Part shown: piece by piece, positions 60,924 through 64,000 of the stretch
Layout of the letters: each line of letters starts with the position of its first letter
Position numbering within the stretch: the first letter of the stretch is position 1
Assembly (NCBI GenBank): GCA_015068605.1
Contig: SVKF01000009.1
Coordinates: forward strand, 1 to 64,000
Source: Oscillospiraceae bacterium
GTDB lineage: Bacteria; Bacillota; Clostridia; Monoglobales; Monoglobaceae
Direction: 5' to 3'
DNA length: 64,000 bases
Notes under the pieces: generated by a model
Told to the model about the DNA's origin: nothing
The model's input: the letters and a program-made list of their open reading frames with translations, nothing else
Databases searched by the model: none
Translations under genes and position numbers: made by a program

Positions 60924-63056
60924 ATGGCAAAACAAAAATCGAGTTTTAAAATTAAATCGCCGCTTTTAGGCGAAGTTATACCTTTAAATGAGGTAACGGA
61001 TAAAACCTTTGCGGATAAAATATTGGGCGACGGTGTTGCGATAGTGCCGAAAAACGGACAAATTGTCAGCCCTGTGGACGGGACACTTACGACTATAGCT
61101 GATACAAACCATGCGTTCAGCTTCACCTCAGATGACGGATTTGAAGTTCTTGTTCATGTAGGTCTTGAAACAGTTTCCCTTAAAGGCGAAGGCTTTAAGG
61201 TTTATAAAGCTGCAGGGGATAAAGTTAAAGCAGGTGAAGTTATTGGCGAGGTTGATTTGTCTGTTTTAAAGAAAAACAACATCAGCACAGTAACTCCTGT
61301 TATTGTCTGCAACCTCAAAGAAAATTCGGAAATAATAATGAACAGCAAAAATGTTACGGTTGAGAACGGTGTCTTATTTTCTGTTTCGGAGAGTCCAAAA
61401 GAAGAAAAAGCAGAAAGCGGAGAAAAACACAGTAAGGTTTTTGATTTTCTGCAAAAACTCGGAAAAGTCTTAATGGTTGTTATTGCGGTTATGCCTGCTG
61501 CCGGAATCATGATAAGTATTGGAAAATTGATTTCTATGTCAGGGGCAGATATTTCAATTGTGGCAAGGACCGGAAGTATAATTGAAAATATAGGTTGGGC
61601 AATAATAGGCAATCTGAATATTCTTTTTGCGGTTGCAATAGGTGGCTCATGGGCAAAGGAACGGGCAGGAGGTGCATTTGCGGCACTTCTTGCGTTTATT
61701 CTCATAAATAATATAACGGGAAATGTTTTTGGGGTTACTTCAGAAATGCTTGCAGACCCTAATGCCACAACAAAAACTCTTTTCGGGCAGACTATAGCGG
61801 TTAATGGCTATTTTACTTCCGTTCTGGGGTCACCCGCTCTTAATATGGGTGTGTTTGTGGGGATAATAGCGGGATTTTTAGGCGGAATTGTGTATAATAA
61901 ATATTATAATTTCAGAGGACTTCCCGATGTTTTGTCCTTCTTTAACGGTAAACGCTTTGTTCCGTTAGTGGTAATTTTATGGTCAATTATTGTATCTTTA
62001 ATTTTGGCGGTTGTATGGCCAATTGTTCAGCTTGGAATTAACTCATTCGGTATGTGGATTGCAAATTCGGCGGATACTTCACCGATTTTAGCACCATTTA
62101 TATACGGGACGCTTGAAAGATTGCTTTTGCCTTTCGGACTTCATCATATGCTGACAATCCCTATGAACTATACTTCATTTGGAGGAAGCTATATTATTCA
62201 GACAGGGCTGAGTGCCGGAACAGAAGTTTTTGGCCAGGACCCACTTTGGTTTGCGTGGATTTCCGACTTGATTGGCTTTAAGAATGCCGGAAATATGGAA
62301 GCGTATAACAATCTTTTAACCACCGTGACACCTGCGAGATTTAAGGTTGGGCAAATGATTGGTGCAACGGGACTTTTGCTTGGGGTTGCCCTTGCTATGT
62401 ATAAAAGGGTGGATGCCGATAAAAGAAAAGCATACCGCTCCATGTTTATCTCAACGGCACTTGCGGTATTTTTGACAGGGGTAACAGAGCCCATAGAATT
62501 TATGTTTATGTTCTGCGCAATTCCTCTTTATATTGTCTATTCGGTTCTGCAGGGATTTGCCTTTGCGGCGGCAGGGGTGGTTAACTTAAGACTTCATTCA
62601 TTCGGCAATATTGAGCTTTTAACGAGAATTCCTATGTCAGTCAGCGCAGGCTTAATAGGGGATATAATCAACTTTGTAATCTGTACGGTATTATTTTTTG
62701 CTGTTGGTTATTTCGTATCATATTACCTTATTGGAAAACTGGGCTATGCAACACCGGGCAGAATGGGAAATTATACGGACGCATCCCTTGAGGAAGTTCC
62801 AAATGACAAAGGGGAAAAGAAAAATCAGCAGGCGGAGAGAATAATTGCCCTGCTTGGCGGCAGAGAAAATATTTCCTTTGTTGATGCCTGCATGACAAGG
62901 CTTCGAGTAACGGTTAAAGAGCCGTCAAAGGTGGCGGATATTGATGAATGGAAGAAAGAAGGAGCACTGGGTTTATTTAAAAAAGGTACAGGTATTCAGG
63001 CGGTATACGGGCCTAAAGCGGATGTGCTAAAATCGGATATTAATGATATTTTATAG
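60924..63056 (+). CDS. glucose-type PTS permease, domain order EIIA-EIIC-EIIB
   Basis: 710 residues in one chain. EIIA (about 10-150) has the phosphohistidine H78 in VLVHVGLETVSL. EIIC (about 170-600) is a multi-helix membrane domain with the PTS glucose-family GLHHMLTIPMNYTS and TGVTEPIEFMFMF. EIIB (about 640-710) has the phosphocysteine C656 in VDACMTRLRVT. Glucose-family permeases are usually IICB or IICBA; having IIA first is uncommon. It takes up and phosphorylates glucose or a related sugar. Spaced 15 bp from glgP. Confidence 0.93.
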   Translation: MAKQKSSFKIKSPLLGEVIPLNEVTDKTFADKILGDGVAIVPKNGQIVSPVDGTLTTIADTNHAFSFTSDDGFEVLVHVGLETVSLKGEGFKVYKAAGDKVKAGEVIGEVDLSVLKKNNISTVTPVIVCNLKENSEIIMNSKNVTVENGVLFSVSESPKEEKAESGEKHSKVFDFLQKLGKVLMVVIAVMPAAGIMISIGKLISMSGADISIVARTGSIIENIGWAIIGNLNILFAVAIGGSWAKERAGGAFAALLAFILINNITGNVFGVTSEMLADPNATTKTLFGQTIAVNGYFTSVLGSPALNMGVFVGIIAGFLGGIVYNKYYNFRGLPDVLSFFNGKRFVPLVVILWSIIVSLILAVVWPIVQLGINSFGMWIANSADTSPILAPFIYGTLERLLLPFGLHHMLTIPMNYTSFGGSYIIQTGLSAGTEVFGQDPLWFAWISDLIGFKNAGNMEAYNNLLTTVTPARFKVGQMIGATGLLLGVALAMYKRVDADKRKAYRSMFISTALAVFLTGVTEPIEFMFMFCAIPLYIVYSVLQGFAFAAAGVVNLRLHSFGNIELLTRIPMSVSAGLIGDIINFVICTVLFFAVGYFVSYYLIGKLGYATPGRMGNYTDASLEEVPNDKGEKKNQQAERIIALLGGRENISFVDACMTRLRVTVKEPSKVADIDEWKKEGALGLFKKGTGIQAVYGPKADVLKSDINDIL

Positions 63057-63064
63057 GAGGAAAA

Positions 63065-63877
63065 ATGAAACTTTTAACAATAAATACGCACAGTTTACTG
63101 GAAGAAAATTATGAAGAAAAGTGCAATATTTTTGTTGAGGCGATTGCGAAGATTAAACCGGATGTAATCGCTATGCAGGAAGTAAATCAAAGGGTTGATT
63201 CGGAAATTGCTTCATCTCCTGAAGTTTTCGGATTCAAAGGTGAAATGAAAATACCCGTTAAATCCGATAACCATGCGCTTAAAATTTCCAAAATGCTTGA
63301 AAAATGCGGTGAACATTATTTCTTTTGCTGGGAAGGGATTAAGTGCGGTTATGGTAAGTATGACGAAGGAATTGCGATTTTTTCAAGAAAGCCCATTGAA
63401 ATGGCGGAGAGCTATTACTTGACAACCTGCAAAGAATATGACAATTTTAAAACACGGAAGGCTCTTGCAATAAGCTCTTGCGATAAGGTTTTTGTAAGTG
63501 TTCACACAGGCTGGTATGAAGATGAGGAAGAGCCTTTTTCCATTCAGCTCGGTGCGTTAAATAAGGCGCTTAAACCATATTTGGATAAGGAAGTTTACCT
63601 TATGGGGGATTTCAATGTTCCGTCCCACAGAGAAGACGGGGGATATCCCGAAATTTTAAAGTCGGGTTGGTATGACACTTATAATATGGCGTTGGACAAG
63701 GATGGCGGTTATACAGTTGAGGGGAAAATTGACGGCTGGCTTTACGAGAGTGAACGAAAGAGAATTGATTATATTTTTGTCAATAAGGAAATTGATGTTA
63801 AATCCTCAAGAGTGATATTTAATGACCATAATGAAAAGCGGATTTCAGACCATAACGGTATTTTAGTTGAAATTTAA
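63065..63877 (+). CDS. endonuclease/exonuclease/phosphatase family protein
   Basis: 270 residues. Begins with LLTINTHSLLE and the metal-binding glutamate in VIAMQEVNQR, has DEGIAIFSRKP, HTGWYEDEE, MGDFNVPSHREDG and ends DHNEKRISDHNGILVEI, the histidine-aspartate pair of the EEP fold. Related enzymes cut DNA, RNA or phosphoesters such as sphingomyelin; no signal peptide, so cytosolic. Place between a sugar PTS gene and malQ suggests a sugar or nucleotide phosphodiester, but that is speculation. GGAGG ahead of the ATG. Confidence 0.85.
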   Translation: MKLLTINTHSLLEENYEEKCNIFVEAIAKIKPDVIAMQEVNQRVDSEIASSPEVFGFKGEMKIPVKSDNHALKISKMLEKCGEHYFFCWEGIKCGYGKYDEGIAIFSRKPIEMAESYYLTTCKEYDNFKTRKALAISSCDKVFVSVHTGWYEDEEEPFSIQLGALNKALKPYLDKEVYLMGDFNVPSHREDGGYPEILKSGWYDTYNMALDKDGGYTVEGKIDGWLYESERKRIDYIFVNKEIDVKSSRVIFNDHNEKRISDHNGILVEI

Positions 63878-63889
63878 AGGAGGGAGAAT

Positions 63890-64000
63890 ATGCGAAAAGC
63901 GGGTGTTTTGCTTCCGATAACTTCCCTTCCGTCAAATTACGGAATAGGTTGTTTTTCAGGGAGTGCATATACTTTTGTTGATTGGCTTGTCAGCGCAGGA
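63890..64000 (+). CDS. malQ: 4-alpha-glucanotransferase (start only; runs off the window)
   Basis: The first 37 codons from the ATG at 63890 (AAAGGAGGGAG upstream) read MRKAGVLLPITSLPSNYG, IGCFSGSAYTFVDWLVSAG, the highly conserved N-terminus of MalQ amylomaltase. MalQ rearranges maltodextrins so that phosphorylase can use them, in keeping with glgP at the head of the operon. The rest lies beyond the window edge. Confidence 0.88.
   Translation, partial: MRKAGVLLPITSLPSNYGIGCFSGSAYTFVDWLVSAG

Overview
The window reads as a chromosome segment from a low-GC, Gram-positive anaerobe of the class Clostridia. The evidence is: consensus sigma-A promoters with 17-bp spacers, strong AGGAGG ribosome sites, an mraZ-led division and cell-wall cluster with MurE carrying the meso-diaminopimelate motif, S-layer-homology and sporulation-type proteins, and a [FeFe]-hydrogenase maturase (HydE). 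No plasmid or phage backbone is visible. The genus cannot be fixed from the sequence alone.

Layout. 1-8392: a promoter-bearing 3' relic of spoIVA, two secreted proteins of unknown role, a low-molecular-weight phosphatase and a Ppx/GppA phosphatase, a YcdB/SLH cell-surface protein, and a TSUP permease carried as two half-genes. 8471-11151: serC-serA (serine synthesis), then the RNase P RNA gene rnpB and its terminator. 11195-20278: mixed metabolism, with a DUF378 membrane protein, a YhcN-like protein, a lipid kinase, hydE, an esterase-like hydrolase, a GH38 alpha-mannosidase, a HAD phosphatase, a sodium/solute symporter and a histidine phosphatase. 20382-20589: tRNA-Leu(GAG) and tRNA-Gln(CTG).

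20640-29205 is an accessory island just downstream of the tRNAs. It holds an orphan protein with a possible HEPN-type motif, a six-zinc-ribbon protein with a nuclease-like core, an array of small hairpins, a lone DUF4143 ATPase, an IS21 transposase fragment, a Fic protein behind a palindromic operator, a truncated WYL-type regulator, a 5'-truncated J-domain-like protein, a truncated HIRAN protein, and the decayed 3' end of a group II intron. This is the part most likely to hold undescribed biology, particularly 20882-23643. It is followed by an AbrB-ABC transporter operon (minus strand) with an operator over its promoter.

31103-39367 is an envelope polysaccharide operon: murJ, an O-antigen-ligase-like polymerase, a glycosyltransferase, two DUF4330 proteins and a SpoVB-type flippase, running into mazG and rqcP. 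39524-41895 holds RNase Y (with an odd start region) and ComF. 42460-57716 is the dcw cluster: mraZ, rsmH, ftsL-like, PASTA-PBP, murE, murF, mraY, ftsW, murG, murA, ftsQ/divIB, DUF881, sbp, ftsZ. murD, murB and ftsA are absent from it. The mraZ promoter carries a 10-bp-phased array of MraZ boxes.

57799-64000: a divergent zinc-ribbon membrane protein/XRE regulator pair around a shared operator, then carbohydrate genes: glycogen phosphorylase, a glucose-type PTS permease with unusual A-C-B domain order, an endonuclease/exonuclease/phosphatase-family protein, and the start of malQ, which runs off the window. Together these suggest glycogen or maltodextrin turnover linked to sugar uptake.
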